The notes under the pieces were generated by a model. The model ran no database searches. It was given only the letters and a program-made list of their open reading frames with translations, and was not told where the DNA came from. The position numbers and the translations under genes are program-made. From Actinomadura kijaniata NBRC 14229 (lineage in GTDB: Bacteria; Actinomycetota; Actinomycetes; Streptosporangiales; Streptosporangiaceae): a stretch of DNA of 64,000 nt. Location: NCBI RefSeq assembly GCF_001552175.1, contig NZ_BCQR01000013.1, forward strand, positions 17,485-81,484, read 5' to 3'. Numbering within the stretch: the first letter of the stretch is position 1; every line of letters starts with the position of its first letter. Shown piece by piece: positions 41,679 to 51,062 of the stretch.

Positions 41679-42767
41679 TCACTTCGGATCCGGCTCACCG
41701 CGCAGAACGCGCAGGACGGCGGCCTCCTGGACGGGGTCGCGAAGCAGGGGAGGGCCCTGCGTGAGCGGGCGGAGCGCCGCGCGGGCCGCGGCGTGCGGCT
41801 CGGGCCACAACGCGGCGTTCAACGCGTCGGCGAACCAGCCCAGCATGAAGGCGGCGTCGCGCTCGTCGTCGCTCATCTCGGAGCGGGCGGACGGGTCGTT
41901 GAGGGACCAGCTCGCCTGACGTGAGCGCCTCAGCCAGGAACGGACGTGAGCGCCCAGCTCGGAGTCAGGGGAGACCGTGACCGGTTCGCCGTGCTCGGCC
42001 GCGGCGATCGCCTCGGTGAGGCCCGGGGTGTCCTCCAGGCCCAGGACGGTGGCCAGGCGCATCGTCTCGCGCGCGGCGACGGCGCGGAGCAGGTGCGGCG
42101 GCGCGGCCCGCAGGGCCGCGACCATCTCGGGATCGGTGGGCCCGTGGGAGAGCGGGGGTGAGGCGGCGCTGAACCAGGGCTCGATCTCGGCGGACAACAG
42201 CTCACGGGCCAGAGCGTCCGGATGCGGGACGGCGCCGGTGACCAGGCCCGCCAGCAGCAGGGCCTCCACGTAGGCGCCCGACACGTAGTCGCCTTCGACG
42301 TCGGGGTCCAGACCCGCCGCGCGCATCTGCTCCAGCAGACGGTCGGGCTCGGCGCCCCAGCGCCGATTCGGCCAGGTGGGCTCGAACCCGGTGACGAGCG
42401 TGCCGTCCACGGCGTAGCCGAAGCCGTGGTCGGCGTAATCGTGCCGCTGCACCGAGACGGCCTCGGTGCCCCGCGACAGTGCCGTCAGCGGCTCGACGAG
42501 CGAACCCTGGAAGCCGTCAGGCTCGATCAACACCGTCCAGGCGCCGAGGTCCAACGCGAAGGCGAGCTCCGCATAGCCCGCCTCATAGGAACCGTGCGCC
42601 TCGTGAGCCTCCTGCAGGGTGCGGCGGCGCAACGTGTCCGGCAGGGCGCCCAGGCGCGACAGCGCCTCGGCCTCGTCGACCCGCTTGACGAAGGTGAGGC
42701 AGAAGATCTCACCCAGCGCCCCATCGTCGCCGACCCACTCGACATCGTCACGCGTGACCGCGGGCAT
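41679..42767 (-). CDS. DUF6461-like hypothetical protein
   Basis: 362 residues starting at ATG 42767 after GGAGGAAC. The N-terminal half resembles DUF6461 proteins of actinomycetes: FCLTFVKRVDEAEALSRLGA, AWTVLIEPDGFQGS, and GYAVDGTLVTGFEP. The second half is helical and rich in Ala/Glu/Arg (LRAVAARETMRLATVLGLED). No catalytic residues are known for the family. It is convergent with the esterase gene and divergent from the secreted hydrolase gene at 43041. Confidence 0.72.
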   Translation of the reverse strand: MPAVTRDDVEWVGDDGALGEIFCLTFVKRVDEAEALSRLGALPDTLRRRTLQEAHEAHGSYEAGYAELAFALDLGAWTVLIEPDGFQGSLVEPLTALSRGTEAVSVQRHDYADHGFGYAVDGTLVTGFEPTWPNRRWGAEPDRLLEQMRAAGLDPDVEGDYVSGAYVEALLLAGLVTGAVPHPDALARELLSAEIEPWFSAASPPLSHGPTDPEMVAALRAAPPHLLRAVAARETMRLATVLGLEDTPGLTEAIAAAEHGEPVTVSPDSELGAHVRSWLRRSRQASWSLNDPSARSEMSDDERDAAFMLGWFADALNAALWPEPHAAARAALRPLTQGPPLLRDPVQEAAVLRVLRGEPDPK

Positions 42768-43040
42768 CGTTCCTCCACAGGATCGCTGGCTCGACCCGTC
42801 GATCATGGCAGCGTCCGGCGCGGCTCCGAGCGCCGCGACTCCGGCCTCGGTGCGGTGCGGGCGAACGTCGCAGTTCAGCGGCCGCGTGTGCGAGAGGGTC
42901 CGCGCGCGACTGCTAACAACCGATCCGGATTTCGTTCATCCACGCATATCGCACCGGCTTCGTCGGCGACACCATGGCCCCCCACCCACCGATGCCCCTT
43001 CCCCGTTGGAGAGGTACGGCTCGCCTTTGGAGGGCTGCCG

Positions 43041-44762
43041 ATGGGACGACCACTTCGCCGCATGCCACGCGCCCTGGCCCGGGCCGCCGCCCTGGGCGCA
43101 CTCGTCGTCACGGCGGGAGCCGTGCCCGTGGCGGCCGGCGCGCCCGAACGCGTTGAGACGCCGGTCGCCTCCAGCTCGCCGATCACCGACGTCGCCGAGT
43201 CGGTGGTCCGGGTGAGGATCCCTCTGCCCGCCTCGGCTGGACCGCGCCCCCGGGACTGCGACTGGCTCTCCTACCTGAGGTTCCGGCACCGGAACGGACC
43301 GGCCGCCTCCGCCGGGGCCGACCGGATCCTGGTGGCGCAGCCCGGCGTGCTGGAGGGCGCCGGGGCGTTCGACGGCGTGGCGCGCAACACGATCGTCGAG
43401 GCGGCCAGGAACGGGAGGCACGTCGAGTTCTGGGCGCTGGACCGCCGTTCCAACTGCCTGGAGGACAACACCGGCGTGCTGGCGGGCCTCGCCGCCCGCG
43501 ACCCCCACCTGGCCGTCGACTACTACTACCGCGACAGGCCGGTCGACGGCCGGAGGTTCGCGGGCTACCAGACCAACGACCAGGTGAAGTGGCTCCAGAA
43601 CGTCGGGCTCGCGCAGACCGTCCGCGACCAGTACGACCTGATGACGGCCGAACTGCCCGACCCGGCGGCGCGCAAGCGCAAGATGCTGTGCGGCGGCCAC
43701 TCGCTCGGCGGCATCCTCACCGGATACTTCGCCAAGTGGGACTTCGACGGCGACGAGTCCACGACCGCCGACGCCGGGTACAACCAGTGCTCCGGCTACT
43801 TCGCCCTCGACACGCGCATCCAGACCGGGCTTCCCGGGCTGGAGGGGCAGGTGCCGACCGAGCTGGTCCCGATCATCGAGCGGGGGGCGGACGCGGTGCG
43901 GGCGGGCCTGGAGTCCGGCGCCGTCCCGCGCACCCTGTCGGCGCCCGCGGTCATCAACACCGAGACGATGAACCTGCTGGCCATCGCGGGGCTGGCGGCA
44001 CGCGTCGACCCGGGCGGACGGTCGGACCTGTCGACCTACATCCCGGCGGGCTTCAACACCGACACCACCTACCGGCTGCTGTTCTCCAAGGATCTGGCGA
44101 CGTTCCTCAGGGGCTCCCCGAGGGTCCAGGACTTCGGGTTCACCAACGCGGCGGCGCTGGGCGGCCTCATGGACGACCAGTCCCAGCCGCTGGCGTTCAT
44201 CCAGGCCAGCGTGGGCTTCTTCGACGGCGGCCGGATCGTCGACAAGGACTTCCCCGTGCCGAACGACCTGGTCAGGGCGGGCCTGCCGGTCCTGCGCAAC
44301 CTCCTCGGCACCGAGAGCAAGGCGATCCCGGACGAGCCGAACGGCCCCCTGTACGGCTGGCGCGACTTCGACGACGTCGCCGGGCTCCCGTACCGGTCGA
44401 AGGACGGCACGCCCTTCACGTCCCCGGCCAAGGAGGTCACCGCCATCGCGCAGCTGGCCCGGAGCCTGTCGGAGCACCCGCTGGACTTCACCGAGGACTA
44501 CTTCCCCACCAGGATCGTCACCGACATCGCGCTGGCCGCCGCCCCCGGCATCGCCGACGGCGCCGTCCACGACGACGGCATCAAGGCCAACCCCACCATC
44601 AACCTCCAGGCCGGTGACGGCATCGGCTTCTCCAACCCGCGACCCGGCGACGTGGTCGGCCCCGGTTACCAGCATCTGGACGTGCTGACCGCCGCGCCGG
44701 TCCAGAACGGCGGCAGGCCCGAGATCATCTCCGTCAGCCTGGCCCGCTTCGCCACCCGCTGA
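43041..44762 (+). CDS. Large secreted alpha/beta-hydrolase-like protein
   Basis: 573 residues. ATG 43041 follows TTTGGAGG. A Tat-like signal (GRPLRRMPRALARAAALGAL) ends near AGA. The nucleophile elbow MLCGGHSLGGILTGYF lies at about residues 217-232. The rest shows no close family. It contains two conserved-looking Cys (PRDCDW, SNCLED) and repeated YYYRDR/DYLP-like aromatic patches. It is longer than typical lipases (300-400), so it may carry an extra domain. No substrate is deducible. A strong terminator follows. Confidence 0.82.
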   Translation: MGRPLRRMPRALARAAALGALVVTAGAVPVAAGAPERVETPVASSSPITDVAESVVRVRIPLPASAGPRPRDCDWLSYLRFRHRNGPAASAGADRILVAQPGVLEGAGAFDGVARNTIVEAARNGRHVEFWALDRRSNCLEDNTGVLAGLAARDPHLAVDYYYRDRPVDGRRFAGYQTNDQVKWLQNVGLAQTVRDQYDLMTAELPDPAARKRKMLCGGHSLGGILTGYFAKWDFDGDESTTADAGYNQCSGYFALDTRIQTGLPGLEGQVPTELVPIIERGADAVRAGLESGAVPRTLSAPAVINTETMNLLAIAGLAARVDPGGRSDLSTYIPAGFNTDTTYRLLFSKDLATFLRGSPRVQDFGFTNAAALGGLMDDQSQPLAFIQASVGFFDGGRIVDKDFPVPNDLVRAGLPVLRNLLGTESKAIPDEPNGPLYGWRDFDDVAGLPYRSKDGTPFTSPAKEVTAIAQLARSLSEHPLDFTEDYFPTRIVTDIALAAAPGIADGAVHDDGIKANPTINLQAGDGIGFSNPRPGDVVGPGYQHLDVLTAAPVQNGGRPEIISVSLARFATR

Positions 44763-44771
44763 CCCGGACGG

Positions 44772-44800
44772 CCGCCCGCCCACGCCCCGTGGGCGGGCGG
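44772..44800 (+). terminator. Strong hairpin terminator
   Basis: CCGCCCGCCCAC (44772-44783) and GTGGGCGGGCGG (44789-44800) are perfect 12-base arms around a 5-base loop, 10 bases after the stop of the secreted hydrolase. It has no U-tract, an actinomycete-type terminator. Confidence 0.8.
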
Positions 44801-44908
44801 GACCGCCGTCGGTTCTGCGAGCGATCGAGATATCGGTGCGGAACGTGTCCGGAACCGTCGCCCCCGTTCGTCACTAGGGTGAAGCGCCGCCGATCCGAGG
44901 AGCACGCG

Positions 44909-45244
44909 ATGAAGTACATGATGTTCGTCTGCACCGACGCCGAGCCCGACACCGACAGGGAGGAGTGGCCGGACATCGAGGCCTGGGTGGCGGAGAACGA
45001 CGCGCGCGGGCGGCGCCTGCGGGGCGCGGAGCTGGCGGCGGAGACCGCGGCGACCACCGTCCGCGTGCGCGGGGGCGAGCTGATCCTCTCCGACGGCCCG
45101 TTCGCCGAGACCAAGGAGGTGATCGTGGGGTTCGACCTCCTGGAGTGCGCGGACCTGGACGAGGCGATCGAGGTCGCCCGGGCCCACCCGATGGCCAGGG
45201 CGGGACGGCTGGAGCTGCGCCCGTTCGCCGACTCCGAGCAGTGA
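44909..45244 (+). CDS. YCII/DGPF-domain protein partnered with ECF sigma factor
   Basis: 111 residues with the DGPF motif: MKYMMFVCTDAEPD at the start and LILSDGPFAETKEVIVGFDL near residue 75. YciI-like proteins next to ECF42 sigma genes are thought to modulate or be co-regulated with the sigma factor. ATG 44909 follows CGAGG. The stop overlaps the sigma gene start (GTGA), so it is the first gene of a three-gene operon. Confidence 0.92.
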   Translation: MKYMMFVCTDAEPDTDREEWPDIEAWVAENDARGRRLRGAELAAETAATTVRVRGGELILSDGPFAETKEVIVGFDLLECADLDEAIEVARAHPMARAGRLELRPFADSEQ

Positions 45245-46464
45245 CGGAGTACCTGGCGGAGGTGGCCGCCGACGCCTACCCGCGCATCGTCGCCGCGCTG
45301 ATCCGCGTCACCGGCGACTGGACGCTGGCCGAGGACTGCGCCCAGGAGGCGCTGGCGCTGGCGGTGCGGCGGTGGCCACGGGAGGGCAGGCCCGCCAACC
45401 CCGGCGGCTGGCTCATGACGGTGGCCCGCAACCGCGCGATCGACGCGCTGCGGCGCGCCTCGGTGGAGCGCCGCAAGCTGGAGGAGCTGGCCACGCTCGC
45501 GCCGACCGCGCAGGAGGGGCCGGAGACCCTGGGGGAGGAGTCCGTGGACGACCGGCTGCGGCTCATCTTCACCTGCTGCCACCCGGCGCTGGCGCTGGAG
45601 GCGCGAGTGGCGCTGACCCTGCGGACGGTCTGCGGGGTGCCGACCGCGGACATCGCCCGCGCGTTCCTGGTCACCGAGGAGACCATGACCCGCCGCCTCA
45701 CCCGGGCCAAGAAGAGGATCGCCGAGGCGGGGATCCCGTACCGGGTGCCCGGCGGCGCGGCCCTGGCCGAGCGGCTGCCCGGCGTTCTCGCCGTGCTCTA
45801 CCTGCTGTTCACGCAGGGGTACAACGCCGACGGCAGGCCCGCGTTCGCCCGGGAGGCGATCCGGCTGGCCCGGCTGCTCCGCCTGCTCATGCCGGGGCAG
45901 GCGGAGGTGTCGGCGCTGCTGGCGCTGTTCCTCCTCCAGGACTCCCGCCGCGACGCCCGCCGGGACGCGGAGGGCGGGCTGCTCCCCCTGGACAGGCAGG
46001 ACCGGTCCCGCTGGGACCGGTCCGCGATCGCCGAGGGCCTCGACCTCCTGGCCGGCATCGAACAGGACGGCCCGTACGGGTTGCAGGCGCGCATCGCCGC
46101 CTGCCACGCGACCGCCCCGTCGCCGTCCGACACCGACTGGCCGCGGATCGCCCGGTGCTACGACGAGCTGGCCCGGATACGTTCCACACCCGTGGTCGAG
46201 CTCAACCGCGCCGTCGCGCACGGCTACGCGCACGGACCGGCGGCCGGTCTGGCGCTGCTGGCCGGGGCGCGTGCGGGCGGAGCGCTGGACGGCCATCCGC
46301 TCGCCCTGGCCGCCGAAGCCGACCTCACCGCCCGGAACGGCGACCGCGCCCGCGCGGCGGCCCTGTTCCGGCGGGCGGCCGCCGCCGCGCACAGCGAGCC
46401 GGAACGCCGCGCGCTGCTCGACCGCGCCGACGAGAACTCCCGACAGGAGCCGGACCGACCATGA
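45241..46464 (+). CDS. ECF42-type RNA polymerase sigma factor
   Basis: 407 residues starting at GTG 45241. Sigma region 2 is at about residues 5-75 (YPRIVAALIRVTGDWTLAED, CAQEALALAVRRW, NRAIDALRR), and sigma-4 is at about 105-165 (LTLRTVCGVPTADIARAFLV, TEETMTRRLTRAKKRI). An approximately 230-residue helical, TPR-like C-terminal extension follows (LYLLFTQGYNADGRP onward), as in the ECF42 group. ECF42 genes sit with YCII/DGPF proteins, exactly as here. Instead of an anti-sigma gene, the C-terminal extension is thought to gate activity. Confidence 0.95.
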   Translation: MTEYLAEVAADAYPRIVAALIRVTGDWTLAEDCAQEALALAVRRWPREGRPANPGGWLMTVARNRAIDALRRASVERRKLEELATLAPTAQEGPETLGEESVDDRLRLIFTCCHPALALEARVALTLRTVCGVPTADIARAFLVTEETMTRRLTRAKKRIAEAGIPYRVPGGAALAERLPGVLAVLYLLFTQGYNADGRPAFAREAIRLARLLRLLMPGQAEVSALLALFLLQDSRRDARRDAEGGLLPLDRQDRSRWDRSAIAEGLDLLAGIEQDGPYGLQARIAACHATAPSPSDTDWPRIARCYDELARIRSTPVVELNRAVAHGYAHGPAAGLALLAGARAGGALDGHPLALAAEADLTARNGDRARAAALFRRAAAAAHSEPERRALLDRADENSRQEPDRP

Positions 46465-46955
46465 CCACGGAGACCGAGACGCTGCTCGCCTCCCTGACCG
46501 CGCAACGACGGCACGTCCAGGGCATCCTGGAGGGCCTGGGCGAGGACGACCTGCGGCGGCCCCTCCTGCCGTCGGGCTGGAGCTGCCTGGGGCTGGTACG
46601 GCACCTCGCCCTGGACGTCGAGCGGTTCTGGTTCCGCGCCGTCGCCGCGGGCGACCCGGCCGTCATCGACGGACTCGGCCGGGCCGGTGACGCATGGCGG
46701 GTCGGCCGGGACGCGTCCGCCGCATCGGTCCTCGACCGCTACCGGCGAGAGATCGACGCCGCGAACGCCGTCATCGCCGCCACCCCGCTGGAGGCCGCAC
46801 CGGCATGGTGGCCCGAGCGGTTCACCGACTGGCGGGCGCGCACGCTACGGGAACTCCTCCTGCACGTCATCACCGAGACCGCCTGCCACGCCGGCCATCT
46901 CGACGCCGCCCGCGAACTGATCGACGGCAGAAGGTGGCTGGTCCTGACCACCTGA
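46461..46955 (+). CDS. DinB/DUF664 family protein
   Basis: 164 residues of the DinB four-helix-bundle fold: TLLASLTAQRRHVQGILEGL, SCLGLVRHLALDVERFW and LLHVITETACHAGHLDAARE. The three His (RHLAL, LLHVI, CHAGH) form the usual metal site. Actinomycete members often act as mycothiol- or bacillithiol-linked transferases. ATG overlaps the sigma factor stop by 4 bases, making it the third gene of the YCII-ECF42-DinB operon and its probable output or accessory. Confidence 0.92.
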   Translation: MTTETETLLASLTAQRRHVQGILEGLGEDDLRRPLLPSGWSCLGLVRHLALDVERFWFRAVAAGDPAVIDGLGRAGDAWRVGRDASAASVLDRYRREIDAANAVIAATPLEAAPAWWPERFTDWRARTLRELLLHVITETACHAGHLDAARELIDGRRWLVLTT

Positions 46956-47204
46956 GACCGCTCGGCCCGCTCCCCAGCGAGGAACAGACGGCATGGCGGA
47001 GCGATCGGTTCGAACTGGGCGAGTTCGTTCGGAATGTCCATGTCGCTTCATGGGGCGCGTCCGGCTGTATCGCGGCATCCATGGATATGTCTCTCCCGGC
47101 TTGAAATCGCGGCGGACGGCTCGGTTGCGGAATTCCGCGGGTGAAGTGATGCGATCATTGGCCGGCCGAATTCGAGCAGGTCCTGTCGCGTCGGGGGTGC
47201 GTGG

Positions 47205-48527
47205 ATGCATGAGCGGCTGGTCGGTTGGCCGGGGGTTTCGGGGTTGCTCGCCGCGTTGTTGGCGGTTCTTCTCGTCGCCGCGATGGCGCCGCGCGTCGAC
47301 GCGGACGAGAGCGTGTCGGGACCTGCCGTTCCAGGGGTGGTCCTACCGTTGCACACCAAGGGACGTTGGATCATGGACGCCCGGGACCGGCGGGTGAAAA
47401 TCGCGAGCGTCAACTGGTATGGCGCCGAATCGAGCGATTTCGTCGTCGGCGGGCTTGACAGGCAGCCGTTGGCCAGAATCGTCCGGCTCATCCGGCGGAG
47501 CGGGATGAATTCCGTACGTCTGCCGTGGAGCAATGAGCTCGTCGAAAGGAATCCCGTCATCGATCCACGGAGGCTGGCGGCCAACCCGCTGCTCGCCGGG
47601 AAACGTGGACTTGAGGTGTTCGACGCCGTGGTGGACGAGCTGGGTCGCCAGAGGCTCATGGTCATCCTGGACAACCATCGCAGCCGGGGGGACTGGTGCT
47701 GCGACGAGGAGCACGGCGACGGCCTGTGGCACACGGCCCGGTACCCCGAGTCCGCCTGGCTCGCCGACTGGCGGGCGATGGCCGCCAGGTATCGCGACCG
47801 CCCCCACGTCATCGGCGCCGAACTGCGCAACGAGATCCGGCCCGACCCCGGCCTGGGGCTCAAGCCCACCTGGGGGAGCGGCGATCGGCGCACCGACTGG
47901 CGGGCCGCGGCCGAGCGCGGCGGCAACGCGGTGCTGGCGGTCGATCCCGACCTGCTGATCATCGTGGGCGGCCTCGACTACCAGGCGGACCTGTCCGGCG
48001 TACCGGAACACCCCGTACGCCTCGGCAGGCCTGGGCGGCTGGTCTACGCCGCGCACGACTACCCGTGGTTCCATCCCGCGGGCGACCTCGGCGATGACGC
48101 GGCTTTCGCCGTGACGCTGCGGAAACGATGGGCCTTCCTGCTGGAGGAGGGGAAGCCGCACACCTCGCCGGTCTACGTCAGCGAGTGGGGAGGCTGCCAG
48201 CGGCCCTCGGACGACCGGACCCCCTGCGACAGGGCGAGCACGGTCTTCTTCGACACCTTCGTGCGATGGGCTCGCTCGTCCGACGTGGAGTGGGCGTACT
48301 GGCCGCTGAACGGCACCCAGTCCACCGGGTACAGCCGCAGGCACGGAGCCATCGAGAACTGGGGAATCCTCAACCCCGCCTGGAACGGCTACGCCAACCG
48401 CCGGTCCTTGCGGCAACTGCGAACGATCCTGAAACCGGCGACCGAGGCGATCCGGCGTTCCCCGGCGGCATCGGCGGCCCGGAACGGCTCACCGGGAGCA
48501 TTGAGACAGCAGCGGACGTTGCGATGA
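47205..48527 (+). CDS. Secreted GH5-like glycoside hydrolase (cellulase family)
   Basis: 440 residues. The N terminus has a hydrophobic signal/anchor (GLLAALLAVLLVAAMAPR). The GH5-type barrel shows KIASVNWYGAESSDF, GMNSVRLPWSNEL, the acid/base Glu in GAELRNEIRPD and the nucleophile Glu in VYVSEWGG; substrate-side HDYPWFHP is also typical. Six or more Cys residues (DWCCDEE, GGCQRPSD, TPCDRA) suggest disulfides. No carbohydrate-binding module is present. It probably hydrolyses beta-glucans or related polysaccharides. Confidence 0.87.
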   Translation: MHERLVGWPGVSGLLAALLAVLLVAAMAPRVDADESVSGPAVPGVVLPLHTKGRWIMDARDRRVKIASVNWYGAESSDFVVGGLDRQPLARIVRLIRRSGMNSVRLPWSNELVERNPVIDPRRLAANPLLAGKRGLEVFDAVVDELGRQRLMVILDNHRSRGDWCCDEEHGDGLWHTARYPESAWLADWRAMAARYRDRPHVIGAELRNEIRPDPGLGLKPTWGSGDRRTDWRAAAERGGNAVLAVDPDLLIIVGGLDYQADLSGVPEHPVRLGRPGRLVYAAHDYPWFHPAGDLGDDAAFAVTLRKRWAFLLEEGKPHTSPVYVSEWGGCQRPSDDRTPCDRASTVFFDTFVRWARSSDVEWAYWPLNGTQSTGYSRRHGAIENWGILNPAWNGYANRRSLRQLRTILKPATEAIRRSPAASAARNGSPGALRQQRTLR

Positions 48528-48983
48528 AAGCCGTGCGTGTGGCCCTGGCAGGTGTCACCCTGGCTGCGATGGGGCCGAGGCCCAGCGGTCATGGCGGGGA
48601 TCTTCGGACGGCCCACCACCAGCCGGAACGAGACGGGGAGGGCGATGCGCACCGACCTGGCGCAGACCACAGACCCTCAAGGAGACGGCGGCTGCTGTTC
48701 GCCGCGTTCGCAGTGGCCATCCGACCGGATCGTGGCTACATTCGCGACAGGACGACCAGCAGGTCGCCGTCCACGCGTGATCGACGAGGACATGTCCACC
48801 TTCGCCTGGGCTCCGCCCGCCAGCGGTGTCCTGTCGCCCGAGCGTGTCGGCAAGCCGGCTGTCGCTTCGCCTCGCCGTGTCGGGCCCCGGCCGACGCCGA
48901 CCGGGAGGGCGCCGCTGACCTGAGAACCGGCATCACCCGATGACCGCCCTCCCCAACGGCGTTGCCGGCTCCCCGGCAGCCCG
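48528..48983. other. Degenerate interval after the GH5 gene
   Basis: About 450 bases. An ATG at 48524 overlaps the GH5 stop and opens a 139-codon frame. It begins like a signal peptide (MKAVRVALAGVTLAAMGP) but soon turns into His/Arg/Asp-rich sequence unlike any secreted protein. Other phases are equally weak. It may be a frameshifted remnant of a secreted protein. I do not call a gene. Confidence 0.35.
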
Positions 48984-49877
48984 GTGGCCCACCTCCAGAA
49001 CGGTTCCGCGATGTCTGTCCTGCACCCCCGGCTCGGTGACCACCTGTGCATGTTCACCGACTCCATCGATGACTACCTGGACTTCGTGGCCGTGTACGCC
49101 GGTAACGGCCTGGCCTCGGGCCATCAGGTGAAGGTCCTGGTCGACCTGGTCGCCCCGGCGGTGATGACCGCCTGGCTGCAGTCCCGCCTTCCCGGGGCCG
49201 CAGGGGCCTTCGAGCAGGGCGCCCTGGAGGTGTGCGCCGCCCGCGATACCTATCTCAAAGGCGGCGACTTCGACCCGCCCCGGGTGATGGCCGACTTCGA
49301 CGCCATCACCCGCCAGGCCCAGAGCGACGGCTACCCCGGCGTGTGGGCGACGGCCGACATGGCCTGGGCCCTGCTGGACACCGGCACCATCGCCCGTGTC
49401 CTGGACTTCGAGGCCAAGTGCAACCAGGTGCTGCTGGAACAGCGGCTGGCCGCGGTCTGCCACTACGAACGCCGCATGTTCGACCCGGCCACCCTGCGGC
49501 GGGTCCACGCCGTGCACCCCTTCGGCCCAGAAGGAGCCGGGCTGCGGTTCGCCCGCACCACCACCCCGCCCGGAATCCGCTTCACCGGACGGGCCGACGC
49601 CGGCAACCGTGAGTCGTTCGCCGCCGTGCTCAGCCTCCTGCGCTCCGTCACCGGTCCGGTCACCGTCGATGTCACCGGCCTGAACCTGCCCGACCTCCAC
49701 ACCACCGGTGAACTGGTCGAACTGGCCGCCGACCGCAGCGCCCCCACCACCATCCTCGCCACCCCCGCCACCGCCGCCCGACTCCACGCCATGGTCACCG
49801 CGCCCGTCCGCAACGCGCAGATCCCGGTGACCATCCGAACCGCCGGTGACGCACAGACACCCTTCCCGGCTTCGTAG
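48984..49877 (+). CDS. MEDS-domain protein with C-terminal STAS-like domain
   Basis: About 297 residues (288 if ATG 49011 is the start; neither has a good ribosome-binding site). The N-terminal two-thirds fits the MEDS sensory domain: GDHLCMFTDSIDDYLDFVAV, GHQVKVLVDLV, GDFDPPRVMADFDAI and ALLDTGTIARVLDFEAKCNQ followed by CHYERRMFDPATL. The C-terminal about 95 residues (GPVTVDVTGLNLPDLHTTGE, LVELAAD) resemble a STAS domain. Such proteins occur in actinomycete anti-sigma/antagonist networks. A signalling role is inferred, and a partner kinase is not adjacent. Confidence 0.78.
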   Translation: MAHLQNGSAMSVLHPRLGDHLCMFTDSIDDYLDFVAVYAGNGLASGHQVKVLVDLVAPAVMTAWLQSRLPGAAGAFEQGALEVCAARDTYLKGGDFDPPRVMADFDAITRQAQSDGYPGVWATADMAWALLDTGTIARVLDFEAKCNQVLLEQRLAAVCHYERRMFDPATLRRVHAVHPFGPEGAGLRFARTTTPPGIRFTGRADAGNRESFAAVLSLLRSVTGPVTVDVTGLNLPDLHTTGELVELAADRSAPTTILATPATAARLHAMVTAPVRNAQIPVTIRTAGDAQTPFPAS

Positions 49878-50137
49878 CGGACCCGGGAGGCTCGACGCCG
49901 CAGAATCAGATCGGGGCAGGGACAGGGCGCGTGGGGACCAGGCCCGCGTTGAGGACGTGTACCAGAACCCCGGGAGGCCGGCTCGGCTCGGGTAACGATC
50001 GCTTGGGTGGCGCGTTGGGGAGATCGCCCACTTCACCACGTTCGCGGTGATCGGCCCGGCACGATGGGTCGAGCCTCCACCCGACTCGCCCGATCGCCGG
50101 GCACGCCTACTCGCGGTGCGGCGGAACGGCGGCCCGT
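49878..50137. other. Intergenic stretch
   Basis: About 260 bases between the MEDS gene and the convergent membrane protein gene. I see no supported gene, strong hairpin or repeat. Confidence 0.35.
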
Positions 50138-50590
50138 CTAGCGGACCAACTGGATCAACTCGTGCGTGGCGCCCGGTGTCGCCTTCGAAGCGACGCGGAC
50201 GCCATCTTCCTGGTACCACCGAAAACTCCAGAAGACGGCGGCGGCCAGACCAAGGATCCATGCCATCGGGGCCACGAGGGCCAGGGCTATCGGATCTTGA
50301 TGATCGGAACGGAAGCGCAGGTACGTCCCCGCCGCGGCGACCAACAGCGCCAGGACGACCATGCCCAGCCAGCGCAACCGTGCCCTCCTGGTGCGCTGGA
50401 TGGAGTGAACCCGCAGCTGGACGGCACCGTCACATGCGCTGCAGTGCACATCGACAACGCTGCTTCCTTGATCGGGCCGCCGGACTCTCACCGGAGTCAC
50501 CCTGTAATTGACCACGATTGTGTCGCCGACCTGGCGTGAGTTCACCCTGTGATGCAACTTCACGGAGTGGTCTTCACCTATCGCGCGCAA
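50138..50590 (-). CDS. Two-helix membrane protein with extracytoplasmic-type beta domain
   Basis: 150 residues. The N-terminal 60 residues are beta-like (VKLHHRVNSRQVGDTIVVNY, VHCSACDGAVQLRV) with a CSAC motif. Two hydrophobic helices follow (LRWLGMVVLALLVAAAGTYL and ALALVAPMAWILGLAAAVFW). The arrangement resembles DUF3592-like small membrane proteins. Function unknown. Confidence 0.6.
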   Translation of the reverse strand: MRAIGEDHSVKLHHRVNSRQVGDTIVVNYRVTPVRVRRPDQGSSVVDVHCSACDGAVQLRVHSIQRTRRARLRWLGMVVLALLVAAAGTYLRFRSDHQDPIALALVAPMAWILGLAAAVFWSFRWYQEDGVRVASKATPGATHELIQLVR

Positions 50591-51062
50591 CCCCGGGTCT
50601 CCTCACGTGCGGCGTGCTCCACCCACAGGGTAGACGGCACAAGATCAGGCCAGAAGGGGTGCCGGGACGGTCGTCAGGTGCCAGGCCGGTGACCGCGCTC
50701 TTGTGTCCTCACGCCGCCGGAACGCCACGCGATGCTCGTGGCGGGTGGTCGGATCCCGGAGCGGGGCAGGCTCGGACCGGGGCCGCATGCAGCGGCCCGC
50801 CGTGGGTCGCGCGGTGCAAGGCGGTCCCGAGTGTGGGGCGCGGCGCGGTGACGGGTGATGAACGCGGCGTCCATGGAGGCGCGCCCTGATCTCCGCCGTG
50901 GTCGCCGATCGCCGCCAGAACCGGACGGCATGGCGTTCGGCCAGGGCAGGGCGTGAAGGAGAGCATCGTCGGGTCCGGCCCGGCCGCTGGGAAACGCCGG
51001 AGGCGGCCTCTAACGTGATGACACATGGGGGCTTCCGAAGAACGGCGATCGGCGGTGACCCG
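50591..51062. other. Gene-poor region upstream of an SDR gene
   Basis: About 470 bases. One minus-strand 66-codon frame (start near 50874: MDAAFITRHRAAPHTRDRLA) has moderate third-position GC but no recognisable content, so I do not call it. The remainder shows nothing. Confidence 0.3.

Noticed and set aside
50674..50874. 66-codon minus-strand ORF beginning MDAAFITRHRAAPHTRD
   Set aside because: Moderate codon bias only, with no ribosome-binding site or recognisable content.
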